A stretch of 64,000 nucleotides of DNA, from assembly GCA_964567755.1 (NCBI GenBank), contig CAZMNW010000052.1, positions 1 to 64,000 of the forward strand. Direction: 5' to 3'. The notes under the pieces were generated by a model that was not told where the DNA came from, searched no databases, and was given only the letters and a program-made list of their open reading frames with translations. Every line of letters starts with the position of its first letter. The first letter of the stretch is position 1. The position numbers were made by a program, and so were the translations under genes. Shown piece after piece: positions 9,575-17,225 of this stretch. The stretch comes from DASRJW01 sp964567755 (GTDB taxonomy: Bacteria > Krumholzibacteriota > Krumholzibacteriia > G020349025).

Positions 9575-10765
9575 ATGCCCATCATGAGTCCCTTCCATCC
9601 GCGCACGGCCGCGCTGTGCACGAGCCTGCTGTGGAAGGAATGGGCCGGCTACTACGCAGTGCGGTCCTTCAACACCATTCTCGAACCGGAATACCAGGCC
9701 ATTCGCCACACGGCCGGTCTCCTCGACGTGACCCCGCTCTACAAGTACGAAGTGCACGGACCCCATGCCGCCCAGTTCTTGTCGTGGGTCACGGTGCGTG
9801 ACATCACCAAGCTCGCGGTGGGCCGCATGACCTACCTCTGCTGGTGCGATGACGACGGCAAGGTGGTCGATGACGGCACCGTGGCGCACCTCGAAGATGA
9901 CCGCTTCCGCGTCACCGCGGCCGAGCCCGCCTTCGCCTGGCTCTCCCGCCAAGCGCGCGGCTTCGATGTCCGCATCGAGGACAGCAGTCAGAAGCTCGCC
10001 GCATTGGCGCTGCAAGGACCCGTGTCGCTCCAGATTCTGGCCCAAATCACCGCTATGGATCTCGCGGCGCTGCGCTATTTCGGCATCACCCCCGCGCGTG
10101 TCGACGGCGCCGAGGCTTGGATCTCGCGCACGGGCTACACCGGCGACTTGGGCTACGAGATCTGGGTGCCGGCGGCGCAGGCGCTCGGCGTCTGGGATGC
10201 ATTGATCGACGCGGGTCGCGCGCACCGCATCGTTCCGATCGGCCTCGACGCGCTGGACGTGTCGCGCATCGAAGCCGGCTTCATCATGAATGGCGTCGAT
10301 TACTGGAGCGCCAATCATTGCCTGATGCCAGCGCGCAAGTCCAGCCCCGCCGAGATCGGCCTGGGTTGGACGGTGAAGGTCGAACGCGAGCCCTTCGTCG
10401 GTCAGGCGGCATTGCGTGCCGAGGCCGCCCGCGGTGCGGCCACATCATTCGTTGGCCTCGTCATCGTTTGGGAAGAGTTCGAGGCCCTGCACGCGCAGTA
10501 CGGCTTGCCGCCCCGTGTGCCCGCTGGCGCCTGGCGCACACCCGTGCCGCTCTACGACGGGCGCGGCAAGCAAGTCGGATACGCCACGAGCGGCGCTTGG
10601 TCCCCCATCCTGAAGCAGAACCTGGCGCTCGCCAGTGTGCGCAGCGGCTCCGCCACTCCAGGGACGAGGCTCGAGATCGAGGTCACGGTGGAGTTCGAGC
10701 GCCGTCGGGTCGGCGCCATCGTCACCGCCTTGCCGTTCTTCGATCCCGAAAGGAAGAAAGCGTGA
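9575..10765 (+). CDS. GcvT-type aminomethyltransferase family protein
   Basis: This 396-residue protein resembles the T-protein of glycine cleavage and its DMSP-demethylase and sarcosine-demethylating relatives, which move one-carbon groups to tetrahydrofolate. Typical features are SRTGYTGDLGYEIW in the middle, then GLDALDVSRIEAGF and the C-terminal barrel region with IGLGW. No glycine-cleavage H- or P-protein lies nearby, so ordinary glycine cleavage is unlikely. I chose ATG at 9575 because GAGGA lies eight bases upstream; a TTG at 9569 is too close to it. It is the first gene of a three-gene operon with two flavin oxidoreductases and overlaps the next gene by four bases, which suggests an oxidative demethylation of an amine or a related methylated compound. 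Confidence 0.85.
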   Translation: MPIMSPFHPRTAALCTSLLWKEWAGYYAVRSFNTILEPEYQAIRHTAGLLDVTPLYKYEVHGPHAAQFLSWVTVRDITKLAVGRMTYLCWCDDDGKVVDDGTVAHLEDDRFRVTAAEPAFAWLSRQARGFDVRIEDSSQKLAALALQGPVSLQILAQITAMDLAALRYFGITPARVDGAEAWISRTGYTGDLGYEIWVPAAQALGVWDALIDAGRAHRIVPIGLDALDVSRIEAGFIMNGVDYWSANHCLMPARKSSPAEIGLGWTVKVEREPFVGQAALRAEAARGAATSFVGLVIVWEEFEALHAQYGLPPRVPAGAWRTPVPLYDGRGKQVGYATSGAWSPILKQNLALASVRSGSATPGTRLEIEVTVEFERRRVGAIVTALPFFDPERKKA

Positions 10766-12375
10766 GCCAGGCCGCCGGCAAGCCGAAGCATTCCGTCTAC
10801 GACGTCATCGTCGTCGGTGGCGGACACAACGGTCTCGCCTGCGCCGCGTATCTGGCCAAGGCCGGCAAGCGCGTGCTCGTGCTCGAGCGCCGGCACGTGC
10901 TCGGCGGCGCGGCGGTGAGCGAGGAGATCTATCCGGGGTTCACATATTCGACGTGCTCGTACATCGTGAGCCTGTTGCGCCCCTGGATCGTGCGCGAGCT
11001 CGGATTGCCGCGTCACGGGCTCGAGATCCTGCCGCTCGAGTCCACGTTCACGCCGTTCCCGGATGGCCGGTCGCTGGCGCGCTGGAGCGATCCACAGCTG
11101 ACGCGGCGCGAGATCGCAGCGTTCAGCCCGCGCGACGCCGACGTCTACCCGGAGTTCGGCCTTCTGATGAGCCGGCTGGCGCACTTCATCAAGCCGACGA
11201 TCGATGCGCCAGCGCCCGATCCGGCGTCGCTGTCACCGCGGGAGCTCGGCGTGCTGCGCCGGCTGGGTCTCGGCTTCCGCGCCCTCGATCACGAGCTGCG
11301 CGAGCTGGCGCTTCGTCTCATGACCATGAGCGCCGCGGACTTTCTGGATCTTTTCTTCGAGAGCGAGCATCTCAAGGCGCCGATGTCGGCGAGCGGGATC
11401 ATCGGCACGTTCCTGGGCGTGCGTTCGCCGGGCACTGCATACGTGCTCCTGCATCATTACATGGGGGAGATCGATGCCTCGTACCGTGCTTGGGGGTTCG
11501 TGAAGGGCGGCATGGGACGAATCAGCCTGGCGCTCGCAGGCGCCGCCCGGGCGGAGGGGGCGGAGATCGTGACGCAGGCACCGGTGGCGCGCATCCACGT
11601 GCGCGGCGGGCGGGCGCGCGGCATCGTGCTGGAGAACGGCGACGAGATCGAATCGCGCGCTGTCGTTTCGGCGTTGGACCCGCACCGGACTTTCTTGAAG
11701 TTGGTCGAGCCCGCGCATCTCGACTCCGAGTTCCTGACGCGGATCCGGCGCTTCAAGCTGCGCGGCAGCTCGGGGAAGGTCAACCTGGCGCTCGACCGCT
11801 TCCCCGACTTCACTTGCCGGCCTGGCATGGGCCCGCACTTGCGCGGCGATGTGTCGATTGCGCCCGACATCGCGTATCTCGAACGCGCCTACGACGACGC
11901 CAAGTACGGCGAATATTCGCGCCGGCCTTTCCTCAACATCGTGTTCCCGTCGCTCGTCGATCCCACCGTGGCGCCACCCGGCAAGCACGTCATGTCCATC
12001 TTCGTGCAGTACGCGCCCTACCATCTGGCCTGTGGCCCAGCGCGCTGGCCCGAGAAGCGCGAGGCTTTCGGCGACGCCGTCATCGCGACATTGGCGGAGT
12101 ACTGCCCGACTCTCCCCGCTGCCATCTTGCACCGGCATGTGCTCACGCCTTGGGATCTCGAACAGGAGTATGGGCTCACAGAGGGCAACATCTTCCACGG
12201 CGAGCTGGGTCTCGACCAGATGTTGTTCTTGCGCCCGACGGCGGGATGGTCGCGTTATCGCACACCGCTCGGCTCGCTGTGGATGTGCGCGTCGGGCACG
12301 CACCCCGGCGGCGGCGTGATGGGCGCACCCGGCGCGCTGGCGGCAAAAGCGCTGCTGCGATCGGGGGACGCTTGA
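10762..12375 (+). CDS. FAD-dependent oxidoreductase, PYROXD2/phytoene-desaturase-like (1)
   Basis: This 537-residue flavoprotein opens with a Rossmann FAD-binding motif (VVGGGHNGLACAAYLA) and the following GKRVLVLERR strand. The C-terminus has the SGTHPGGGVMGAPG signature that closes the FAD site in the CrtI/PYROXD2 group. The chemistry in this group is desaturation or oxidation, but the substrate is unknown and no carotenoid gene is near. The GTG start at 10762 is set by AAAGGAAG just upstream and overlaps the stop of the GcvT-like gene (GTGA). It lies beside a paralogous flavoprotein that starts in its own stop codon, so both are probably made in equal amounts. Confidence 0.9.
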   Translation: MSQAAGKPKHSVYDVIVVGGGHNGLACAAYLAKAGKRVLVLERRHVLGGAAVSEEIYPGFTYSTCSYIVSLLRPWIVRELGLPRHGLEILPLESTFTPFPDGRSLARWSDPQLTRREIAAFSPRDADVYPEFGLLMSRLAHFIKPTIDAPAPDPASLSPRELGVLRRLGLGFRALDHELRELALRLMTMSAADFLDLFFESEHLKAPMSASGIIGTFLGVRSPGTAYVLLHHYMGEIDASYRAWGFVKGGMGRISLALAGAARAEGAEIVTQAPVARIHVRGGRARGIVLENGDEIESRAVVSALDPHRTFLKLVEPAHLDSEFLTRIRRFKLRGSSGKVNLALDRFPDFTCRPGMGPHLRGDVSIAPDIAYLERAYDDAKYGEYSRRPFLNIVFPSLVDPTVAPPGKHVMSIFVQYAPYHLACGPARWPEKREAFGDAVIATLAEYCPTLPAAILHRHVLTPWDLEQEYGLTEGNIFHGELGLDQMLFLRPTAGWSRYRTPLGSLWMCASGTHPGGGVMGAPGALAAKALLRSGDA

Positions 12376-13922
12376 GCACGCAGTACGACGTGATCGTCAT
12401 CGGCGCCGGGCACAATGGCTTGACTGCGGCCGCGTTGCTGGCGAAGGCGGGGCGCCGTGTCCTGGTCTTGGAGCGGCGCGACCGCATCGGCGGTCTCGCC
12501 GCCTCCGACGACTTCCACCCCGGAGCGCAAAGCGCCGGTTTTTTTGCCGACACGACGCTCGTGCAGCGGCGGCTGCTGGAAACGCTCGCGCTCGAAGCCC
12601 ATGGCTTGCGCTGGCGCACCGAGCCTCCTGGAGTGCTGGCGTTGGGGTCACCAGGGGACAGCTTGTGGCTGGCCGGAGATCCCGGGCAAGCCGCGGTCGC
12701 GATCGGCCGGCGCAATGAACGGGATGCCGAGCACTATCACCGGTATCACGCTTTCCTCGCACGCCTAGCGCCTGTCCTGCTGAATTTCCTCACCGAGCCC
12801 GCGCTCGATCTTACCGAGGTCGAATCGGTGGGCGCACGCGAGCTTTTTGGACGCGCCATGCGCCTGCGCCGACTCGGGCGGCGCGATTTCTTGGAGCTGC
12901 TGCGATTGCCGCCGCTCTCGGTCGCCGACTGGCTCGACGAATGGTTCGCCGACGATCTGCTCAAGTCGGCGCTGGCGTTGCCGAGCCTGGCTTCCACTTT
13001 CATGGGACCGCGCTCTCCGGGGAGCAATGCCCTGCTGTTGCGCCAAGCTTGCGCGCGCGGCCCCGGTGTCGAAGGCGGCGGTCCAGCGCTCGTGGCGGCG
13101 CTCGAACGCGCCGCCCGCGGCCAAGGTGTCGAGATTCGCACCGAAGCCGCAGTCGCGCGTGTGCGTCTCGGCGCGGGAACGGCGCCGAGCGGCCACGCCG
13201 GCGCGGTGCCCGCCGTCTCTTCGGTGCAAGGTGTGACGCTCGAGGATGGCGAGAACATCGATGCGCCGCTCGTCGCCGCATCCTGCCACCCGGCGGTGCT
13301 CTTCCTCTCGCTCTTGCCGCCGCGGTCGCTGCCCATCCGACTCGCGCACGCGATCGAGAACATCCGCTCGCGTGGCACGACATCGCAAGTGCTGCTGGCG
13401 TTACGCGAACCGATTCGCTATCTCGGGCACGAGGACACCGACATCGAGTTCGCACGCACGGGTGCGCGACTCGACGACATCGAGCGCGCATTCGATGCGA
13501 TCAAATACCGCGAGATCGCTTCCCGCCCGGTCCTCGAAATCCACGCCCTGCCTGGACCGGCGGCATCGATCCTGGTGCACTTCACACCGCACGACCTCGC
13601 AACGGGGTGGGACGCGAGCGCGCGCGAGCAGCTCGGCGATCGCGTCGTCGAATTGTTGGCGGAGCAGACGCGGGGGCTGGATGTCGTGGCACGCCAGGTG
13701 CTCGCACCTCCCGATCTCGCGGCGCGCTACGCCATTCCCGGCGGCAGCGTGCACCACGGCGAGCATGCGCTCGACCAGATGCTGCTGCGACCGGCCGCCG
13801 GTTGCGTGGGTTCGCGCACACCCATTCGCGGTCTCTTCCTGAGCGGCAGCGGCACTCACCCTGGCGGCGGCCTCACCTGTCTGCCCGGTATCCTCGCCGC
13901 CAAATCGATCCTCACGTCCTAG
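12372..13922 (+). CDS. FAD-dependent oxidoreductase, PYROXD2/phytoene-desaturase-like (2)
   Basis: This is a 516-residue paralogue of the preceding gene. It has the same Rossmann motif (VIGAGHNGLTAAALLA) and the same C-terminal signature (SGTHPGGGLTCLPG), but the middle is diverged and includes a low-complexity insertion around residues 275-285. It starts at TTG (12372) inside the stop of the first flavoprotein (TTGA) with GGGGGA upstream. Two adjacent paralogues with a GcvT-like partner could form a hetero-oligomeric oxidase or demethylase. The family is clear but the substrate is not. It is the last gene of the operon. Confidence 0.9.
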   Translation: MSTQYDVIVIGAGHNGLTAAALLAKAGRRVLVLERRDRIGGLAASDDFHPGAQSAGFFADTTLVQRRLLETLALEAHGLRWRTEPPGVLALGSPGDSLWLAGDPGQAAVAIGRRNERDAEHYHRYHAFLARLAPVLLNFLTEPALDLTEVESVGARELFGRAMRLRRLGRRDFLELLRLPPLSVADWLDEWFADDLLKSALALPSLASTFMGPRSPGSNALLLRQACARGPGVEGGGPALVAALERAARGQGVEIRTEAAVARVRLGAGTAPSGHAGAVPAVSSVQGVTLEDGENIDAPLVAASCHPAVLFLSLLPPRSLPIRLAHAIENIRSRGTTSQVLLALREPIRYLGHEDTDIEFARTGARLDDIERAFDAIKYREIASRPVLEIHALPGPAASILVHFTPHDLATGWDASAREQLGDRVVELLAEQTRGLDVVARQVLAPPDLAARYAIPGGSVHHGEHALDQMLLRPAAGCVGSRTPIRGLFLSGSGTHPGGGLTCLPGILAAKSILTS

Positions 13923-13944
13923 CACAGGTCCTTTGGTGATTCGC

Positions 13945-14238
13945 CTACTCCGGAGCGAGGTGGAGTTGGTCGGCTTGGACTCGCTCCCAGCGTTCATCGC
14001 CGCGGATGAGCCCCGCGCCTGGGATTGCAAACACGACCGCGACCCGCGCAAGTGCCGCGTCGTTCGCCGGTTGTTCCGCGTCCAGCGAATGGAGCGTTCC
14101 CACCATCGGATTCACCTGGAAGCGCGGCGATTCGACCCGAACGAGGTCACCGCGCTCGACGCTCGGAGAATCGGCGGATGCGGCTGCGACAACAAGTAGA
14201 GACAGGGAAAGCGGCGCGAGGATTCCCCACCAAGAGAT
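13945..14238 (-). CDS. small secreted protein, start unresolved (no ATG/GTG/TTG)
   Basis: The minus strand holds a clean reading frame that ends at 13945 and reads as a Sec-type leader (ILAPLSLSLLVVAAASA) followed by about 75 residues beginning DSPSVERGDLVRVESP and ending LIRGDERWERVQADQLHLAPE. The 'GDLVRV...GTLHSLDA' pattern looks like small beta-rich domains seen in secreted proteins of related bacteria. The open frame continues upstream of the leader without any ATG, GTG or TTG, so the 14238 end given here is an ATC codon placed just before the leader. It could be a rare start, a recent frameshift or a base error. Downstream of the Lys/Pro-rich gene on the same strand, it may be in the same transcript. 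Confidence 0.45.
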   Translation of the reverse strand: MSWWGILAPLSLSLLVVAAASADSPSVERGDLVRVESPRFQVNPMVGTLHSLDAEQPANDAALARVAVVFAIPGAGLIRGDERWERVQADQLHLAPE

Positions 14239-14326
14239 GGGTGCGGTGCAGACTGGATGAAGCGATCGAGATCGCGATGGGTTGCTCGCGTTCGATGATC
14301 CACCAAGGGATCGGGGTCCGACGGCT

Positions 14327-15022
14327 TTACGAGCCCGACGCTGCCTTCGGCTTGCTGAAGCGCTTCTTTCCCGGAGACACTGCGCGCGCCACCAAGCGGC
14401 GACGGGCTTCGTCGTTGTCGAACACGTGGCGCAATGGGATGCGCTTGATCTCGCGCAGCTGCGCTTCCTCGTCGCTCAGTTCGTCGCGACGCCAGGGGGC
14501 GATCTGTGCTTGGAGAACCTGCTGCATGCGCGGGCCCGGGCTCGCGCCGGTTGTGGAAACTGCATCCGCATCGGCCTTCCGATTGGAGCGCGAAGTCCGT
14601 GCCGATTCCGGTCTCGGCGACGACGACTTGGCGACCACCGGTTTGGCGGTCGTGGATTGAGTCGAACCCGGCTTGGCTGCGGGAGGTCGGGGTCGAGCAG
14701 GCTTGCCGGGCACAGGCTCGGTTCGCGCAATCTTGGAGAAAGCCGGCTTGGGGGTGGCGCGTTTTGCTGCGGAGTGCGGCTTGCCGGCCGCTTGCTTGAC
14801 CTCGGCCTGCCTTGGCTCCGCCGACTTGGGCTTGGCGGGCTTGGTGACTGCCGGCTTGGCAGAAACCAAATGCTTGGCCGAGGGAGTCTTCCCTTGGGCG
14901 GTCTTGGCCATTTGTGGCTTGACCTCGGTCAGCTTGGCCTCTGCCGGCTTGGCTGCTGTTTTTGGCCGGATGGCTTCCCGGCCGGGTTTACCCTTGGAAT
15001 TCTGCGGTTTACTCTTGCTCAA
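14327..15022 (-). CDS. Lys/Pro/Ala-rich basic protein with a C-terminal conserved-looking tail
   Basis: This 231-residue protein consists for its first 160 residues of imperfect short repeats built on KP, AKP and KPA units, strongly basic and with almost no hydrophobic residues. It resembles histone-H1-like or AlgP-like tails that bind DNA, and it is probably disordered. The last 70 residues are different: 'QAQIAPWRRDELSDEEAQLREIKRIPLRH' contains an acidic and then basic amphipathic stretch. The start is TTG at 15022 with GGAAGG six bases upstream. Nucleoid or RNA binding is an inference from composition. It is divergent from the YggX-like gene. Confidence 0.68.
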   Translation of the reverse strand: MSKSKPQNSKGKPGREAIRPKTAAKPAEAKLTEVKPQMAKTAQGKTPSAKHLVSAKPAVTKPAKPKSAEPRQAEVKQAAGKPHSAAKRATPKPAFSKIARTEPVPGKPARPRPPAAKPGSTQSTTAKPVVAKSSSPRPESARTSRSNRKADADAVSTTGASPGPRMQQVLQAQIAPWRRDELSDEEAQLREIKRIPLRHVFDNDEARRRLVARAVSPGKKRFSKPKAASGS

Positions 15023-15215
15023 GATCGACCTTCCCTCGACCGGGGCAGACCAACACGGCCGTTCCGGTCCCCCCCAAACACGAAACTACGTCGACCCCAG
15101 TGGCGGCGCTAGGGACCGGTTCCTGGCTCCCCTTCTTTTGGTATCCTGTCCGCATACTTGAGCCTGACCCCATGCGGGGGCCCAGTAGCCAGTGCCCGAG
15201 CCGGAAGAGTGTACC

Positions 15216-15596
15216 ATGTCGAATCAACCCCCTGTGCCAAAACCGAGCCCGGAAGCAAAAAAACCCTCAGGATCGGAGGAGCCGGACGCGTCGGCTTCAT
15301 CGCGCATGGTGGTGTGCGTCAAGCTCGGGCGCGAGTTGCCCGGCTTGGCCGCGCCACCGTTTGCAACCGATCTCGGGCAGAAGATCTATGCCACGGTCTC
15401 GCGCGAGGCTTGGAACCTGTGGCTGCAACACTCTTTGATGCTGGTCAACGAGAAGGGACTTCGCCTCGGAGATCCGGCCGCGCGCGTCGTGTGGATGCAG
15501 GAATGCGAAGCCTTCCTCTTCGGTCACAACAGCGCGCCTCCTCCTGGGTGGGTCCCCCCCGCTGGATTCGTTCGTCTGTCGACGAAGAAAAGCTGA
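15216..15596 (+). CDS. YggX-type Fe(2+)-trafficking / oxidative-damage protection protein
   Basis: This 126-residue protein contains a complete YggX domain in its last 88 residues: an MVVCVKLGRELPG start strand with the conserved Cys, then GQKIYATVSREAWNLWLQ, MLVNEKGLRL and ECEAFLFG, each matching the family in order. Family members are thought to move ferrous iron and protect iron-sulfur clusters. It differs by a 38-residue Pro/Ser/Lys-rich N-terminal extension. I chose ATG 15216 because GGAAGAG lies seven bases upstream. The thioesterase gene follows 15 bases later. Confidence 0.88.
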   Translation: MSNQPPVPKPSPEAKKPSGSEEPDASASSRMVVCVKLGRELPGLAAPPFATDLGQKIYATVSREAWNLWLQHSLMLVNEKGLRLGDPAARVVWMQECEAFLFGHNSAPPPGWVPPAGFVRLSTKKS

Positions 15597-15611
15597 ATCA
15601 CAGGAGCCTCG

Positions 15612-16091
15612 ATGCAACAGGCAGAATCCTCGCGCAAGAGCCTTCAGGAAACCTACGCTCCCGAGAATCGTTGTTTCGGCTGCGGCCCGGCCAACCAGGA
15701 GGGCCTGGGCGTGCAAAGCCATGTCGCCGGTGAAGAGGTCACTGCCGAGTGGACGCCGAGGCCTTTCCACGAAGCATTTCACGGCGTCTTGAACGGCGGC
15801 ATCATCGGCACGCTGCTCGACTGCCACTGCAATTGGGCGGCAGCGTACTTCCTCATGCAACGCCGTGGTGCGGCAACTCCGCCATGCACGGTCACCGCCG
15901 AGTACACCATCAAGCTGCGCCGACCGACACCGAGCATCGGCACCGTGCGCCTGCGTGCACATCTCGTCGACGCGCGCGACGACCGCGCCACCATTGCCGG
16001 CACTCTCGAGGCCGCGGGAGAGATCTGCGCCACCTGCACTGGTGTCTTCGTGGCCGTGCAGCCAGGACATCCCGCCTACCATCGTTGGTGA
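15612..16091 (+). CDS. PaaI-type hotdog-fold thioesterase
   Basis: This 159-residue protein carries the CFGCGPANQEGLG start motif typical of a PaaI/YbgC-like hotdog subgroup, followed by the helix-containing HGVLNGGIIGTLLDCHCNWAA, the region that holds the catalytic Asp or Glu, and closing strands. It would hydrolyse an acyl-CoA or related thioester in the cytoplasm; the acyl group is unknown. AGGAG lies five bases upstream of the ATG. It is probably co-transcribed with the YggX-like gene and is convergent with the threonine dehydratase 17 bases away. Confidence 0.86.
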   Translation: MQQAESSRKSLQETYAPENRCFGCGPANQEGLGVQSHVAGEEVTAEWTPRPFHEAFHGVLNGGIIGTLLDCHCNWAAAYFLMQRRGAATPPCTVTAEYTIKLRRPTPSIGTVRLRAHLVDARDDRATIAGTLEAAGEICATCTGVFVAVQPGHPAYHRW

Positions 16092-16107
16092 TCGGGAAGG
16101 TCCGCGC

Positions 16108-17055
16108 TCAGAGCCAGTTCCCGAGCTGGGCCAGATCGACGTTGCCACCGCTCAAGACCACGACGACGCGTTCTCCACCCGTAACCGACACACGCCGCGC
16201 CATCAAGGCTGCGAAGGCGGCGGCGCCCGCGGGCTCGACGACGAGCTTGCAACGCGACATCAGCAAGCGCATGGCATCGAGGATCTCGGCATCGCTCACC
16301 TTCACCACGCCGTCCACGTAGCGCTGCACAATTTGGAAGTTGAGCTCACCCACCATGGGCGGGGCCAGGCCGTCGGCAAGCGTGGAGAGTTGGTCGACGC
16401 GTAGAGCGCGGCCAGCCTCGAGGCTCGCCCACATGACGGCCGCGCCCTCCGGCTCGACGCCGATCACACGCGCGCGCGGACGCAGATGCTTGACCGCCAG
16501 TGCCACACCCGAGATGAGGCCACCGCCGCCGATCGGCACCAGAACGGTGTCCAGCTCAGGCACCTGCTCCAAGACTTCGAGACCGAGCGTGCCGGCGCCG
16601 GCAACGATCTCGGGATCGTCGAAGGCATGGATGTAGAGCAGACCGCGTTCTTTCTCGAGCTCGTGGCAACGCACGAACGCCTCCTGCACACTGCCGTGCA
16701 GAACGACCTCGGCGCCATAGGCTTCCGTGGCGCGTACTTTGGTGGGGTTCGCCGCTTGTGGCATCACCACCGTGCAGCGCAGCCCCGCTTCGCGTGCCGC
16801 ATAGGCGAGGGCTGCGGCATGATTCCCGGCCGAGATCGTGACCAGCCCGTTCGCGGCCGCGTCCGCTGACAGACACGAGAGCTTGTGGAGGGCGCCCCGC
16901 ACCTTGAAGGATCCCGTGCGTTGGAACAGCTCGGCCTTGAAGGCGAGATCGATCCCGAGAACGGCACTGAGCGAGCTCGAGCGCAGCATGGGGGTCCGGT
17001 GCACGCGGGACGCGATGCGTTCGCGCGCCGCGAGAACGATGGCTGGATCCAGCAT
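16108..17055 (-). CDS. threonine/serine dehydratase (PLP-dependent)
   Basis: This 315-residue fold-type II PLP enzyme would deaminate threonine (or serine) to 2-oxobutyrate (or pyruvate) and ammonia. The Schiff-base Lys is in TGSFKVRGA (K51), and the phosphate-binding loop PIGGGGLISG and the closing VVVLSGGNVD are present. It lacks the ACT-type regulatory domain of biosynthetic IlvA, so it looks like the short catabolic type, though serine racemase-like members have the same length. The ATG at 17055 follows GAGGA. A TACAAT box lies upstream. Confidence 0.9.
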   Translation of the reverse strand: MLDPAIVLAARERIASRVHRTPMLRSSSLSAVLGIDLAFKAELFQRTGSFKVRGALHKLSCLSADAAANGLVTISAGNHAAALAYAAREAGLRCTVVMPQAANPTKVRATEAYGAEVVLHGSVQEAFVRCHELEKERGLLYIHAFDDPEIVAGAGTLGLEVLEQVPELDTVLVPIGGGGLISGVALAVKHLRPRARVIGVEPEGAAVMWASLEAGRALRVDQLSTLADGLAPPMVGELNFQIVQRYVDGVVKVSDAEILDAMRLLMSRCKLVVEPAGAAAFAALMARRVSVTGGERVVVVLSGGNVDLAQLGNWL

Positions 17056-17081
17056 GGCGCAGTCCTCCTCGGAGCGCCTGG

Positions 17082-17087
17082 ATTGTA
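17082..17087 (-). promoter_or_regulatory. candidate -10 box for the threonine dehydratase gene
   Basis: The minus strand reads TACAAT here, 27 bases upstream of the dehydratase ATG. No good -35 hexamer is visible at 16-18 bases, so this is a suggestion only. Confidence 0.3.
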
Positions 17088-17225
17088 CCCTGTAACACGG
17101 TCTACTTCGGCTCGTGTTTGGAGAACCCGGAGTCCCTTCGCGGCTGGCGAACCTGCTGGACCTGCCTTGCGTAGTGAGGGGTGAAGACCCCCGTGCCGAA
17201 AAACGCCCTCGAAGAGGAGCCCGTC

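Noticed and set aside
12255..12602. Short minus-strand frame opposite the second flavoprotein
   Set aside because: Antisense to a clear oxidoreductase with FAD motif; no own features.
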